Position numbers and translations under genes: made by a program. 64,000 nt of DNA from Actinomadura alba (GTDB lineage Bacteria; Actinomycetota; Actinomycetes; Streptosporangiales; Streptosporangiaceae), in assembly GCF_014323705.1 (NCBI RefSeq), contig NZ_JABVEC010000020.1:1-64000 (forward strand), given 5' to 3'. Positions 16,048-24,958 of the stretch are shown here, piece by piece. Each line of letters opens with the position of its first letter. The first letter of the stretch is position 1. Under the pieces are notes generated by a model that was given only the letters and a program-made list of their open reading frames with translations, did no database searches and was not told the DNA's origin.

Positions 16048-17463
16048 GTGGGACGTACCGCTGAGCTCGGCCTGAGAGCCCTGCACGACGAGATCGCCCT
16101 GGACGACCTTCCGGTCAGCGGTGAACTGCCCGGCTGGCTCACCGGATCGTTGCTGCGCACCGGACCCGCCGTCTGGGAGATCGGTGGCGACCGGCTGCGT
16201 CACTGGTTCGACGGGCTGGCGATGCTGCACCGCTTCGCGTTCTCCGACGGCCGCGTGTCCTATGCGAACAAGTTCCTGGACAGCGAGGCGTACCGCGCCG
16301 CGCGGCACAAGGGCCGGCTCACCTCACGTGAGTTCGCCACCGACCCGTGCCGGTCGATCTTTCAGCGCGTGCAGTCGCTGTTCTCGACGACCGCGACCAC
16401 GGACAACGGCAATGTGAACATCGGAGTACTCGGCGACCGGTTCCTGGCCATGACCGAGAGCGCGCTCCCGGTGGAGTTCGACCGCCGCACTCTCAAGGCC
16501 GCCGGCGTCGCCTACCAAGCGCCCGGCCAGCTCTCCACCGCGCACCCGCACCGCGACCGCGCCACCGGCGCCATGCTCAACTACGCCGCCAAACTCGGAG
16601 CGAAGAGCAGCTACCGGTTCTTCCGTGTCGACGCCGAAACCGCACGGCCCGAGGTCGTCGCATCGATACCCGTGCGGGAACCTGCCTATATGCATTCGTT
16701 CGGACTCACCGAACACTGGTTCGTGCTCGCCGAGTTCCCGCTGGTCGTCAATCCTGCCGGCCTCGCCTTGTCCGGCAGGCCCTTCATCGAGAACTACCGA
16801 TGGAAGCCCGAACGCGGCACCCGGATCACGCTGATCGACCGCGAGACCGGAAAGGTGGGTGGCACGTTCGCCGCGGATCCGCTGTTCGCCTTCCATCATG
16901 TCAATTCCCATGAGGATGGCGATGAAGTCGTGGTCGACGTCTGCGCCTTCGACGATGCGCAGGTCATCAAGGACCTCTACCTCGATCGCCTGCACGGCTT
17001 GATGCGCGATTCCGCTGGTGCGGATGCGCTTCAGGCGGCACACCTCACCCGGTTCCGGCTGTCACCCGGCGATTCGAGTGTGATCACCGAACGGCTGAGC
17101 GAAGAGCCGCTCGAGTTTCCGCGAATCAACACCGGCAGGTGTCAGGAACGTCCTTATCGCTACGTGTGGGGAAACGGGCAGGGCAGCGGCTGGTTCGATC
17201 GCATACTCAAGGTCGACATCGCCGACGGCACCGCCATTGCCTGGAGCGAACCCGACTGCTTCCCGGCCGAGCCGGTGTTCGTCCCCCACCCCGAAGGCGT
17301 CGAAGAGGACGAGGGCGTGTTGCTGTCGATCGTGCTCGACGCCAAGCGCGAAACCTCGTACCTGCTCGTACTGGATGCCGCCACGCTCGAGCAGATCGCC
17401 CGCGCCGAGGTTCCGCACCACATCCCGCATCACTTTCACGGCGGCTTCACGTCGAAGTCGTGA
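16048..17463 (+). CDS. Carotenoid oxygenase (carotenoid cleavage dioxygenase family)
   Basis: The 471-residue protein has the signature FDGLAMLHRFAFSDGRVSYA near the N-terminus. The four iron-binding histidines are in context: HPH at 166-168, YMHSFGLT (His216), FHHVNSHEDG (283/284) and HFHGGF (His464). These non-heme Fe2+ enzymes cleave carotenoid, stilbene or related double bonds with O2. GAGGTGA precedes the GTG start. No carotenoid genes are nearby, so the substrate is open. Confidence 0.93.
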   Translation: MGRTAELGLRALHDEIALDDLPVSGELPGWLTGSLLRTGPAVWEIGGDRLRHWFDGLAMLHRFAFSDGRVSYANKFLDSEAYRAARHKGRLTSREFATDPCRSIFQRVQSLFSTTATTDNGNVNIGVLGDRFLAMTESALPVEFDRRTLKAAGVAYQAPGQLSTAHPHRDRATGAMLNYAAKLGAKSSYRFFRVDAETARPEVVASIPVREPAYMHSFGLTEHWFVLAEFPLVVNPAGLALSGRPFIENYRWKPERGTRITLIDRETGKVGGTFAADPLFAFHHVNSHEDGDEVVVDVCAFDDAQVIKDLYLDRLHGLMRDSAGADALQAAHLTRFRLSPGDSSVITERLSEEPLEFPRINTGRCQERPYRYVWGNGQGSGWFDRILKVDIADGTAIAWSEPDCFPAEPVFVPHPEGVEEDEGVLLSIVLDAKRETSYLLVLDAATLEQIARAEVPHHIPHHFHGGFTSKS

Positions 17464-17501
17464 ACCAGATGCCGAACCTACCTGGGTGATCGCCGGCAGG
17501 T

Positions 17502-17531
17502 CTGGTCAGGGATGGAGGGTGGCCTGACCAG
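17502..17531. terminator. Convergent terminator hairpin between carotenoid oxygenase and iron ABC genes
   Basis: CTGGTCAGG (17502-17510) pairs with CCTGACCAG (17523-17531) over a 12-nt loop. It overlaps the stop codon of the minus-strand ATPase gene (17506-17508) and lies 38 nt beyond the stop of the plus-strand oxygenase gene, so it could serve both. Confidence 0.5.
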
Positions 17532-18546
17532 TGATGCGGATACCGGTCCGGTCGCCGGGGCGAAGGGTGACGTGACCGCCGATGCGGATGTCGACGGGCG
17601 TGTCGAGGTCGTCAACGGTGACGGTGATCAGGGCGTCGTGGCCGTAGTAGCGGATGTCGGTCACGGTCCCGGCGGGCACGGCTTCGCCGGGTTCGGTGAG
17701 CCGCAGCTGTTCGGGCCGCAGAAGCACGGTGCCCTGAAGGGCTTCGGCGAGCGCGTCGGTGGGCTCGCACAGCTCCACGGTGCCGAGGGCGGTGGTGGCC
17801 GTACCGTTCACGGCTGTGCCTGGGAGGAGAACGGCGTCGCCGACGAAGCCGGCGACCCACGGGTCGGCGGGGCGGTTGTAGATGTCCTGGGGGTGACCGC
17901 GCTGCGCGACGCGCCCGTTGCGGACGACGGCGACGAGGTCGGCCATGGACAGGGCCTCCTGCTGGTCGTGGGTGACGAGGACGGCGGTGGCTCCGATGTC
18001 GCGAAGGGCGGCGCGGACATCGGCGCGCACCCCGGCGCGCAGGGCGCTGTCGAGTGCGTTGAACGGTTCGTCGAGCAGGACCAGCGCGGGTTCGGGGGCC
18101 AGGGCACGGGCCAGGGCGACGCGCTGCTGCTGTCCGCCGGACAGTTCGTGGGGCATCCGGTCGCCGTATCCGGCCAGGCCCACCAGGTCGAGCATCTCCT
18201 CGGTACGCCGGCGGCGTGCGGCCCGATCGGTCACGCCGAACGCGACGTTGCCGGCCACGCTCAGGTGAGGGAACAGCGCACCCTCTTGGGGCACGATCCC
18301 GATGCGGCGGCGTTCCGGGGGGATGTGCGTTCCGGGGCCGGTCAGGGTGCGTCCACCGACGGTCACGGTTCCCGCGTCGGCGCGCAGAAAGCCCGCGATG
18401 ATGCGGAGCAGAGTGGTCTTTCCACAGCCCGAAGGGCCGAGTACGGCAGCCAGCGAGCCGCTGGGGACGGTGAGGTCGAGTCCCTGCAGGACGGTCATGT
18501 CCGGGCCGTACGCCTTGGTCAGGCCCTTGATCTGCAGATCGGTCAT
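17506..18546 (-). CDS. Ferric iron ABC transporter ATP-binding protein (FbpC-like)
   Basis: The 346-residue ATPase has Walker A GPSGCGKT, signature LSGGQQQRVALARAL, Walker B LVLLDEP and the H-loop VLVTHDQQEA. A TOBE-like C-terminal domain (about 240-346) is present. It drives uptake through the permease encoded just upstream; the two genes overlap by 4 nt. The start ATG at 18546 lies inside the permease stop context. Confidence 0.9.
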   Translation of the reverse strand: MTDLQIKGLTKAYGPDMTVLQGLDLTVPSGSLAAVLGPSGCGKTTLLRIIAGFLRADAGTVTVGGRTLTGPGTHIPPERRRIGIVPQEGALFPHLSVAGNVAFGVTDRAARRRRTEEMLDLVGLAGYGDRMPHELSGGQQQRVALARALAPEPALVLLDEPFNALDSALRAGVRADVRAALRDIGATAVLVTHDQQEALSMADLVAVVRNGRVAQRGHPQDIYNRPADPWVAGFVGDAVLLPGTAVNGTATTALGTVELCEPTDALAEALQGTVLLRPEQLRLTEPGEAVPAGTVTDIRYYGHDALITVTVDDLDTPVDIRIGGHVTLRPGDRTGIRITGQATLHP

Positions 18547-20054
18547 GTTCGCTGTTTTCCGAGAAGGTAGGAGGGAACGGCTGCGAGCAGGATCAGCGCA
18601 GCGGCGTACGGGGCGGCGTCGGCGTAGGATCCGACGCCGGTCTCCGTCCACAGCCGGGTGGCGAGGGTGTCCATACCGGTGGGACGCAGCAGCAAGGTGG
18701 CCGGCAGTTCCTTCATGCAGACCACGAAGGTCAGGGCCGCCCCGGCCGCGACCCCGGGTGCGGCCAGCGGCACGGTCACGTCCCGCAGGACGCGCAGGGG
18801 ACCACGGCCGAGTGAGCGGGCGACGTCCTCCAGCACGGGCGGGGACTGCAGGACGGCGGCGCGGGTGGCGGCCACCGCGACGGGCAGGAACAGCACCGCG
18901 TAGGCGCAGACCAGCAGCGGCAGTTCCTGGTAGAGCGGGTTGGCGTAGCGGACCGCGAAGAAGACCATCGAAAGCGCCACGGTGATCCCGGGCAGGGCAT
19001 GCCCGGCGTAGGCGGCCTGCTCCAGCAGGTCGGCGGTCCGCCCCCGGTAGCGGGCCGCCACCACCCCGACAGGCAGAGCGAGCGCGGTGGTGAGCGCGGC
19101 CCCGGCCGCGGCCACGCCGAGGGTGACGCCCGCGGTGTTCACCAGCCCGGCGGGATCCCAGGCGGCGAGGTTTCCGGCCGCCAGCCAGTAGCCGAGGGTG
19201 GCCAGCGGGAAGACGACGGCGGCGGCGACGATGGCCCCGCACCAGGCAAGTGCGGGGATCGTCATCCGCCCGAGGCGGACGGGGACGGCGGGGCGGGCGG
19301 TTCCGGATCCGGTTCTGGAGTGCCCGCGCCGTCCACGGGTGCGCGTCTCCAGGGCGACGAGGGCCACGGTCATCACCACCAGGACGACGCTCAGGGCGGC
19401 GGCCGGAGTGCGGTCGAAGCTGGCTCGGTAGGAGGTGTAGATGCCACGGGTGAAGGTGTCGTAGCGCATCAGCGACACCGCACCGAAGTCCGACAGGGCG
19501 TACAGCGCGACCAGCAGCCCTCCCCCGGCCGCGGCCGGTCGCAACTGCGGGAGGGTGACCCGCAGGAAGGTCCGCACCGGCCCGTGCCCGAGGGATCTGG
19601 ACGCCTCCTCCTGCGCGGGATCGATCCCGCGCAGGGCGGCGGCGACCGGCAGGTAGACGTAGGGATAGCTGACCAGGGTCAGCGCCACCGCGGACCCGGT
19701 GAACCCGGCGAGTTCCGGCACCGCGGACAGCCAGGCGAAGGCCGCCACGTAGCTGGGCACGGCCAGCGGCAGGGTCGCCACCACGGACCATGCGCGGACG
19801 CCGGGCAGCGCGGTGCGCACGGTCAGCCAGGCCAGGGAGATCCCCAGGACCAGGCTGGCCGCCACCACCGCGACGGCCAGCCCAAGGCTGCGGCCGAGGA
19901 GCAGGGCGGTTCCCTCGGTGGCCGCGACTCCCCAGGCGAAGCCGAGGCCACGCTCCAGCGAGCGCACGGCCAGATAGCCGAGCGGCAGCAGGGCGAAGGC
20001 CCCGGCCAGGCACGCCGGTGCGAGCAGGACCCAGGGGGCGCGGGCTGTGGTCAT
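18543..20054 (-). CDS. Ferric iron ABC transporter permease (FbpB-like, fused two-domain)
   Basis: The 503-residue membrane protein has about twelve hydrophobic segments in two homologous halves. Each half has an EAA loop: GIDPAQEEASRSLGHGPVRT and LEDVARSLGRGPLRVLRDVT. This tandem layout is typical of the Fbp/Sfu/Hit iron permeases. The ATG at 20054 lies 5 nt after the stop of the binding-protein gene. Confidence 0.9.
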   Translation of the reverse strand: MTTARAPWVLLAPACLAGAFALLPLGYLAVRSLERGLGFAWGVAATEGTALLLGRSLGLAVAVVAASLVLGISLAWLTVRTALPGVRAWSVVATLPLAVPSYVAAFAWLSAVPELAGFTGSAVALTLVSYPYVYLPVAAALRGIDPAQEEASRSLGHGPVRTFLRVTLPQLRPAAAGGGLLVALYALSDFGAVSLMRYDTFTRGIYTSYRASFDRTPAAALSVVLVVMTVALVALETRTRGRRGHSRTGSGTARPAVPVRLGRMTIPALAWCGAIVAAAVVFPLATLGYWLAAGNLAAWDPAGLVNTAGVTLGVAAAGAALTTALALPVGVVAARYRGRTADLLEQAAYAGHALPGITVALSMVFFAVRYANPLYQELPLLVCAYAVLFLPVAVAATRAAVLQSPPVLEDVARSLGRGPLRVLRDVTVPLAAPGVAAGAALTFVVCMKELPATLLLRPTGMDTLATRLWTETGVGSYADAAPYAAALILLAAVPSYLLGKQRT

Positions 20055-20059
20055 CTGGG

Positions 20060-21076
20060 TCAGACCATCCCGGCTTCCCGCAGCATCGCCAGGGTCTCCT
20101 GCAATGAGTCGAGCTTGCCGAGGTCGATCTCGGGCGCCTTGAGAGACTCCAGCGGCGGTAGGCCCGGGACCGTGCTGGTGACCCCGGAGGCCAGCGGGTA
20201 CTCCTTGGTCTTGTCGGTGAAGTAGGTCTGCGCCTCCTTGGAGAGCAGGAAGTCGACGGCCTTGACCGCTACCGCGCTGTGGTCGCTGCCCTTGAGCACG
20301 CCCACGCCCGCCACGTTGATCAGCGCGCCGGGGTCGCCGCCGGGAAGATAGTGGAGCTTGGCGGTGACCTTGTCCGCGCCCTTCTCGGCGACCTTCTCGT
20401 ACCAGTAGTAGTGGTTGAGCAGACCGAGGGAGACCTGCCCGGTGTCCACCGCGTTCAGCAGGGCGAGGTTGTCCTCGTAGGGCTTGATGTCGTTGGCCTT
20501 CAGGCCCTTGAGCCAGTTGCGGGTGGCCTCGTCGCCGTCGAGGACCCGCATGCCGGTGACGAACGCCTGGAAGGAGGCGTTGGTCGGCGCGTAGCCGATC
20601 TTTCCCTTCCACTCCGGCTTGACGAGGTCGCGCACGCTGTCAGGCGCCTTGGCGACCTGGGAGGGGTTGTACGCCAGCACACGGACCCGGCCGGAGACGC
20701 CGACCCACTCTCCCGCGCTCGCGCGGAACTGCCCGGCGACCTTGTCGAGGGTCGGTTGGGGCAGCTTCTCAAGACGCCCCTGCTTGGCCAGGGCTCCGAG
20801 CGCTCCGGCGTCCTGGGAGAGGAACAGGTCGGCCTTGGTCTTGTCGCCCTCCTCCAGGAGTTGCGCGGACAGTTCCGCGCTGGTGCCGTAACGGACCTCG
20901 ACCTTGGTGCCGACGGACTTCTCGAGCTTCTCGAGCAGCGGTTTGATGAGTCCCTCGTTGCGGCCGGAGTAGATGACGAGACCGGCCTCCCCCCCGACAC
21001 CGCAGGCCGTCCCGAGGGGAAGCAGGAGGGCGGCGACAGCGAGCGCGGAGACACAGCGGGTCAGGGCGTTGCGCAT
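20060..21076 (-). CDS. Ferric iron ABC transporter substrate-binding lipoprotein (FbpA-like)
   Basis: The 338-residue protein has a lipoprotein signal with Cys25 (PLGTAC). The class-II binding fold starts LVIYSGRNEGLIKPLLEKLE, as in FutA/FbpA proteins. The NHYYWYEK segment carries the adjacent tyrosines that coordinate Fe3+ in the family. It is the first gene of the operon, next to a DtxR/IdeR-type iron box at 21125-21143, so induction by low iron is expected. Confidence 0.92.
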   Translation of the reverse strand: MRNALTRCVSALAVAALLLPLGTACGVGGEAGLVIYSGRNEGLIKPLLEKLEKSVGTKVEVRYGTSAELSAQLLEEGDKTKADLFLSQDAGALGALAKQGRLEKLPQPTLDKVAGQFRASAGEWVGVSGRVRVLAYNPSQVAKAPDSVRDLVKPEWKGKIGYAPTNASFQAFVTGMRVLDGDEATRNWLKGLKANDIKPYEDNLALLNAVDTGQVSLGLLNHYYWYEKVAEKGADKVTAKLHYLPGGDPGALINVAGVGVLKGSDHSAVAVKAVDFLLSKEAQTYFTDKTKEYPLASGVTSTVPGLPPLESLKAPEIDLGKLDSLQETLAMLREAGMV

Positions 21077-21117
21077 GGGGACCTTCCTAGGGGGCTACGG
21101 TCCGATCTAGGTACATA

Positions 21118-21146
21118 TTGGCATAGAGGTTAGCCTTACCTAAAAT
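21118..21146. promoter_or_regulatory. Iron box in a divergent, leaderless promoter
   Basis: The 19 bp at 21125-21143 read AGAGGTTAGCCTTACCTAA, close to the DtxR/IdeR iron-box consensus TTAGGTTAGSCTAACCTAA. On the plus strand the box lies in the 17-nt spacer between TTGGCA (21118-21123) and TAAAAT (21141-21146). Transcription would start at about 21153-21154, where a GTG begins the acyltransferase fusion, so this mRNA is probably leaderless. In the other direction the box is 49 nt from the iron-transporter start. One holo-repressor would silence both units when iron is plentiful. Confidence 0.82.
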
Positions 21147-21153
21147 GCGCTGG

Positions 21154-23727
21154 GTGAGAAATTCCCACCCGAATCCGAAGACCGTCCCGTTCGCCGGCGA
21201 ACTCGCGAAGCACGCGGATCGAACGGCGGTCATCACCGCGGACGGCACGCTCTCCTACCGCGAGCTCGCCGCACGGGTGGCGGCCACCGCCCAACGCCTC
21301 GGATCCGAACGGCGACTGGTCCTGCTCGCCGGCTCCAACACGGTCGACACGCTCGTCGTCTACCTGGCGGCGCTGGCGGCCGGCCATCCCCTCCTGCTCG
21401 TCCCGCACGACCGTCCCGAAGCCGTGCGGTCGCTGGTCGCCGCCTATGACCCGGACATCGTGGTGCACCCGGACGGCGTCCTCGACGAGCGGCGTGCGGT
21501 CTCCGCACACATGCTGCATTCCGACCTCGCGCTGCTGCTGAGCACGTCCGGCTCGACCGGCTCACCGAAGCTCATCCGGTTGTCGCACGAGAACCTGCGG
21601 GCGAACGCGGCGTCCATCGCCGATTATCTGGGCATCCGTGACAGTGACCGTGCCGCCACGACCCTGCCCATGCACTACTGCTACGGCCTGTCGATCATCA
21701 ACAGCCATCTCCTGTGCGGCGCAGCGCTGATCCTCACCGACCTCTCGGTTGCCGATGCCCGCTTCTGGGATCTGTTCCGCGACGCGCGGGGCTCCACTCT
21801 CGCGGGCGTCCCGTACACCTTCGACCTGCTGGACCGGGTGGGCTTCGAAGAGATGCGGCTTCCGCACCTGCGGTACGTGACCCAGGCGGGTGGCCGGCTG
21901 CCGGCCGACCGGGTGGAGCGCTACTCCGCGCTCGGCCGCCGGCGAGGCTGGGACCTGTTCGTCATGTACGGCCAGACCGAAGCGACCGCCCGCATGGCCT
22001 ACCTGCCACCGGATCTCGCGGCGTCCCATCCCCAGGCGATAGGCATCCCGATTCCGGGCGGGTCCTTCCGGCTCGAGCCGTTGCCGGACTGGCCCGACCC
22101 CGACACCGGCGAACTGGTGTACTCGGGGCCGAACGTCATGCTCGGATATGCCGAGAGCCCTCCCGACCTGGCCTTGGGCCGTACCGTCGAGGAGCTGTCC
22201 ACCGGCGATGTCGCGCGACTCGGCCCGGAAGGGTTGTACGAGGTGGTGGGACGGCGCAGCGGGTTCATCAAGCTCTACGGACTGCGGATCGACCCTCATC
22301 GCATCGAGACGATGCTCGCGCGCGACGGGCTGATCTCGTGCTGCACCAGCGACGACGAAGGGCTGGTCGTGGCCGTGACCGGCGATGTGGACGCCGGCCA
22401 CATCAAACGGTTGGTCGCGGCCGAGTGCGGCCTACCCGCCCGGGTGGTCCGTGTGCACGTCCTGGCCGAGCTGCCTCGGCTCCCCACGGGCAAACCCGAC
22501 TACCAGGCCGTACGCCGGCTGACCGGCCCAGAACCCGTCTCCACCACGGACCTGTGCCGCCTGTACGCACAGATTCTCGACCGACCCGACGTCACCGAGG
22601 ACAGCAGCTTCGTCAGCCTGGGCGGCGACTCCCTGTCCTATGTCGAGATGTCCCTGAGACTCGAGAAAACGCTGGGGTCGTTGCCCGCGGACTGGCACAC
22701 ACGACGCATCCGCGACCTCCGGCGTCCGGTCCGGCGCGCCAGATGGCGCACTCTGGAGACGAGCCTGGCCCTGCGCGCCGTCGCGATCGTCCTCATCGTC
22801 GGTTCGCACATCACGATCTTCACGATCCGGGGCGGCGCGCACGTGCTGCTGGCGGTGGCGGGCTTCAACTTCGCCCGCTTCCATCTCACGTCGGCCGACC
22901 GGCGCGACCGCCGCCGGCACGTGCTGAGCGGCCTCGCGCGGATTGCCGTGCCGAGCGTGGCCTGGATCGCGCTGGCGGCGCTCGTCACCGACGACCACCA
23001 CCTGGGCAACGCCCTCCTGCTGGAAAGCGCGCTCGGACACAACAGCAACTATTGGTTCGTCGAGGTCATCGTCTACATCTTGATCGCCATGGCCGCGTGG
23101 CTGAGCGTCCCGGTGCTGGACCGGGCGGAGCGGCGCTCTCCCTTCGGGTTCGCCCTCGGCGTCCTGCTGCTCGGGCTGGCCGCCCGCTTCGACCTCTTCG
23201 GGCTCTTCGACCTGCCGTCCGCGATCTCCGCCCTCTGGATGTTCCCGCTCGGCTGGGCCTCGGCGAAGGCGAGCACCTCGGGGCAACGGCTGCTGGTCAC
23301 CGCGACTGCTCTGGCCACGGTTCCGGGCTACTTCGGCTCAGGCGAACTGGCCCGGGAGACCATCGTCATCGCCGGCCTGATACTGCTGATCTGGGTACCG
23401 GCGCTGCCGAGCACGGGTTCGTTCAACCGCCTCGCCGGTCCGCTGGCCGCCGGCTCGCTGTACATCTATCTCGTCCATTGGCAGATCTATCCGCTGCTCG
23501 CGGACCATTCGCAGCTCCTGGCCCTGCTCGTCTCGCTTGCGTGCGGCGTGGCCTATGCCGCCATCACTACGAGCGTCATGCGGTACGCCGCTTCGAGATC
23601 ATTTCTGCGTCGCCGCCACGACCCCGATGGACCTGGCGATGCCCGCCGACCACGAAACCCACCCAACGCCGAAACCGGACACGAAAGGTCCCCAACTATG
23701 CCGGTGGAAAAGGGTGGGGGCGGGTAG
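21154..23727 (+). CDS. Adenylation-carrier-membrane acyltransferase fusion protein
   Basis: This 857-residue protein has three parts. Residues about 5-430 form an adenylate-forming domain: STSGSTGSPKLIRLSHENL, YGQTEATARM, STGDVARLG and a C-terminal PTGKPDYQAVRRL with the catalytic Lys. About 450-520 is a carrier domain with the pantetheine site LGGDSLSY (Ser493). About 535-830 is a multi-spanning acyltransferase-3-like domain (RAVAIVLIVGSH, YIYLVHWQIYPLL). The layout implies an acid is activated, loaded on the carrier and transferred at the membrane, as in DltA/DltC/DltB but in one chain. I chose GTG 21154 from the promoter geometry; ATG 21145 lies inside the -10 box. Iron control suggests a siderophore or envelope role. 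Confidence 0.82.
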   Translation: MRNSHPNPKTVPFAGELAKHADRTAVITADGTLSYRELAARVAATAQRLGSERRLVLLAGSNTVDTLVVYLAALAAGHPLLLVPHDRPEAVRSLVAAYDPDIVVHPDGVLDERRAVSAHMLHSDLALLLSTSGSTGSPKLIRLSHENLRANAASIADYLGIRDSDRAATTLPMHYCYGLSIINSHLLCGAALILTDLSVADARFWDLFRDARGSTLAGVPYTFDLLDRVGFEEMRLPHLRYVTQAGGRLPADRVERYSALGRRRGWDLFVMYGQTEATARMAYLPPDLAASHPQAIGIPIPGGSFRLEPLPDWPDPDTGELVYSGPNVMLGYAESPPDLALGRTVEELSTGDVARLGPEGLYEVVGRRSGFIKLYGLRIDPHRIETMLARDGLISCCTSDDEGLVVAVTGDVDAGHIKRLVAAECGLPARVVRVHVLAELPRLPTGKPDYQAVRRLTGPEPVSTTDLCRLYAQILDRPDVTEDSSFVSLGGDSLSYVEMSLRLEKTLGSLPADWHTRRIRDLRRPVRRARWRTLETSLALRAVAIVLIVGSHITIFTIRGGAHVLLAVAGFNFARFHLTSADRRDRRRHVLSGLARIAVPSVAWIALAALVTDDHHLGNALLLESALGHNSNYWFVEVIVYILIAMAAWLSVPVLDRAERRSPFGFALGVLLLGLAARFDLFGLFDLPSAISALWMFPLGWASAKASTSGQRLLVTATALATVPGYFGSGELARETIVIAGLILLIWVPALPSTGSFNRLAGPLAAGSLYIYLVHWQIYPLLADHSQLLALLVSLACGVAYAAITTSVMRYAASRSFLRRRHDPDGPGDARRPRNPPNAETGHERSPTMPVEKGGGG

Positions 23728-23749
23728 AGGCCGAAGTCCGATGGGAGCC

Positions 23750-23930
23750 AGCGGATTTGCCGAAGAGCGCCAGGGCGGGGCGTAGTGCTCGGCGTTGTAC
23801 GGCTCGATCTCCCGGTAGCCGGCCGAGCGGTACATCTCGATCGCCTCGGTGAGGTTGCGATTGGTGTCCAGCCGGACGGCGGTCCAGCCACGGCTCCTAC
23901 CGAGGCGAGGCGGATGTGGAGCACCGTCTC
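23750..23930 (-). pseudogene. C-terminal fragment of a GNAT acetyltransferase
   Basis: One minus-strand frame reads GWTAVRLDTNRNLTEAIEMY, followed by RSAGYREIEPYNAEHYAPPW. This is the standard last third of a GNAT enzyme (conserved RLDTN, then YRSAGY). The acetyl-CoA-binding part upstream is missing and the expected WFGK-like ending is out of frame (ALFGK appears in another frame). It is a decayed remnant. Confidence 0.6.
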
Positions 23931-23979
23931 ACATGGGCGTACCATATATGTTACGTTTCTCCATGTGGAGGTGAAGATG

Positions 23980-24396
23980 ATGGTCAGCGCGTTCTGGAGC
24001 GATCTGGCGGCCGATCTGGAGGACCCTGAGTTTCTCCGGGACTACGTACGCGAGTCCGTCCGCATCGCCACGGTGGACTCGATCATCAACGCGCTGGACG
24101 ACGCGCGGATCTCTGAGGGGATGTCGAAAGCGGAGTTGGCCAGGGCGATCGGTGCGGAGCCCGCCGTGGTGCGCCGATTGTTCGCGGCGGGCAACTCGAC
24201 CCCGAATCCGACGCTCGGCACGCTCGTCGATCTTGCAGCGGCAGTGGGGCTGCGCATCCGGGTGGAGCCCCTTCCGGACGAGGAACGGCAGGCCGTCACG
24301 GAACCATTGCGCACTGGCCGCGTGGCCGAAGCGAGCATCAAACGGCTGGCCCAGTTGCGGCAGACGCCAGGTCGTGGGGCCGTCCGGCCGGCCTGA
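23980..24396 (+). CDS. XRE-type DNA-binding protein, antitoxin-like
   Basis: The 138-residue protein has a helix-turn-helix at about residues 45-95 (EGMSKAELARAIGAEPAVVR) after an N-terminal helix pair (LAADLEDPEFLRDYVRESVR). GGAGG upstream favours ATG 23980; ATG 23977 is also possible. The build resembles HigA-like antitoxins. The neighbouring toxin-like frame at 24405-24593 is convergent and short, so this may be an orphan antitoxin or a plain regulator. Confidence 0.7.
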   Translation: MVSAFWSDLAADLEDPEFLRDYVRESVRIATVDSIINALDDARISEGMSKAELARAIGAEPAVVRRLFAAGNSTPNPTLGTLVDLAAAVGLRIRVEPLPDEERQAVTEPLRTGRVAEASIKRLAQLRQTPGRGAVRPA

Positions 24397-24404
24397 CACC
24401 CCGC

Positions 24405-24593
24405 TCAAGCGACCGACCGTGGATTACGGGCCAGGTACTCCTGCCCGAGTTTCCGCACACCGGCGTAGTCCGCAGGGCTGAGCCTCGTCCGGAACGGCTT
24501 GTCCAGGCCGGTCACGATGACGAGCAGCGGCTTGTCGGTGTCTTTGGCCTCATAGTCCAGCAAGCAGTAGAGCCGGTAGTGGTGTCTGCCCAT
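24405..24593 (-). pseudogene. Truncated RelE/HigB-like toxin fragment
   Basis: The 62-codon frame MGRHHYRLYCLLDYEAKDTD continues to DKPFRTRLSPADYAGVRKLG. The pattern (YRLYCLLD, TGLDKPFRT, DYAGVRKLG) suits the C-terminal half of a RelE/HigB-type mRNase toxin; the N-terminal half is absent because a TAG lies just upstream. It faces the antitoxin-like gene tail to tail, which is not the normal order. Either a remnant or an unrecognised small protein. Confidence 0.45.
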
Positions 24594-24958
24594 ACCGGCG
24601 AAGGCAATCCACGACTACCTGCGGGGGACCGAACGGCGTAGCGGCGATAGATCGGATGCCTTGGCCTGGAGAGCATGACGTGGCCGGCCTCCGGTGGCGA
24701 TCACGGTGAACAGATCAAGTCGCTCCTCGCCGGCTTCCCATCGCACGCGGAGCCTGCAGTCAAGGCGATATCGCGAACTGGCCACATGTCGCCACGGCGA
24801 TGATCGCCCCCTTGACGAGTGACCTCCGGCAACTCATTCTACGTCTGACGTCCTACGTCCGATGTGCGGAGTTTATCGTGAAAAAGCTCTTACACGAGGT
24901 TTAGCCCGCTGTGTCGTATCGGTCACCACCCCGCCGTCTTCGTCACGGGAGCCGAACC
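24594..24958. other. Intergenic stretch, probably decayed coding DNA
   Basis: On the minus strand about 24620-24780 a short frame reads RLRVRWEAGEERLDLFTVIA, which has a coding look (possibly another toxin remnant) but no start and no recognisable family. AT-richer DNA at 24835-24900 probably holds the promoter of the esterase gene. Nothing else is supported. Confidence 0.35.

Noticed and set aside
21145..21153. ATG 21145 as the start of the acyltransferase fusion
   Set aside because: This ATG overlaps the predicted -10 box TAAAAT and has no ribosome site; GTG 21154 matches the predicted transcription start.
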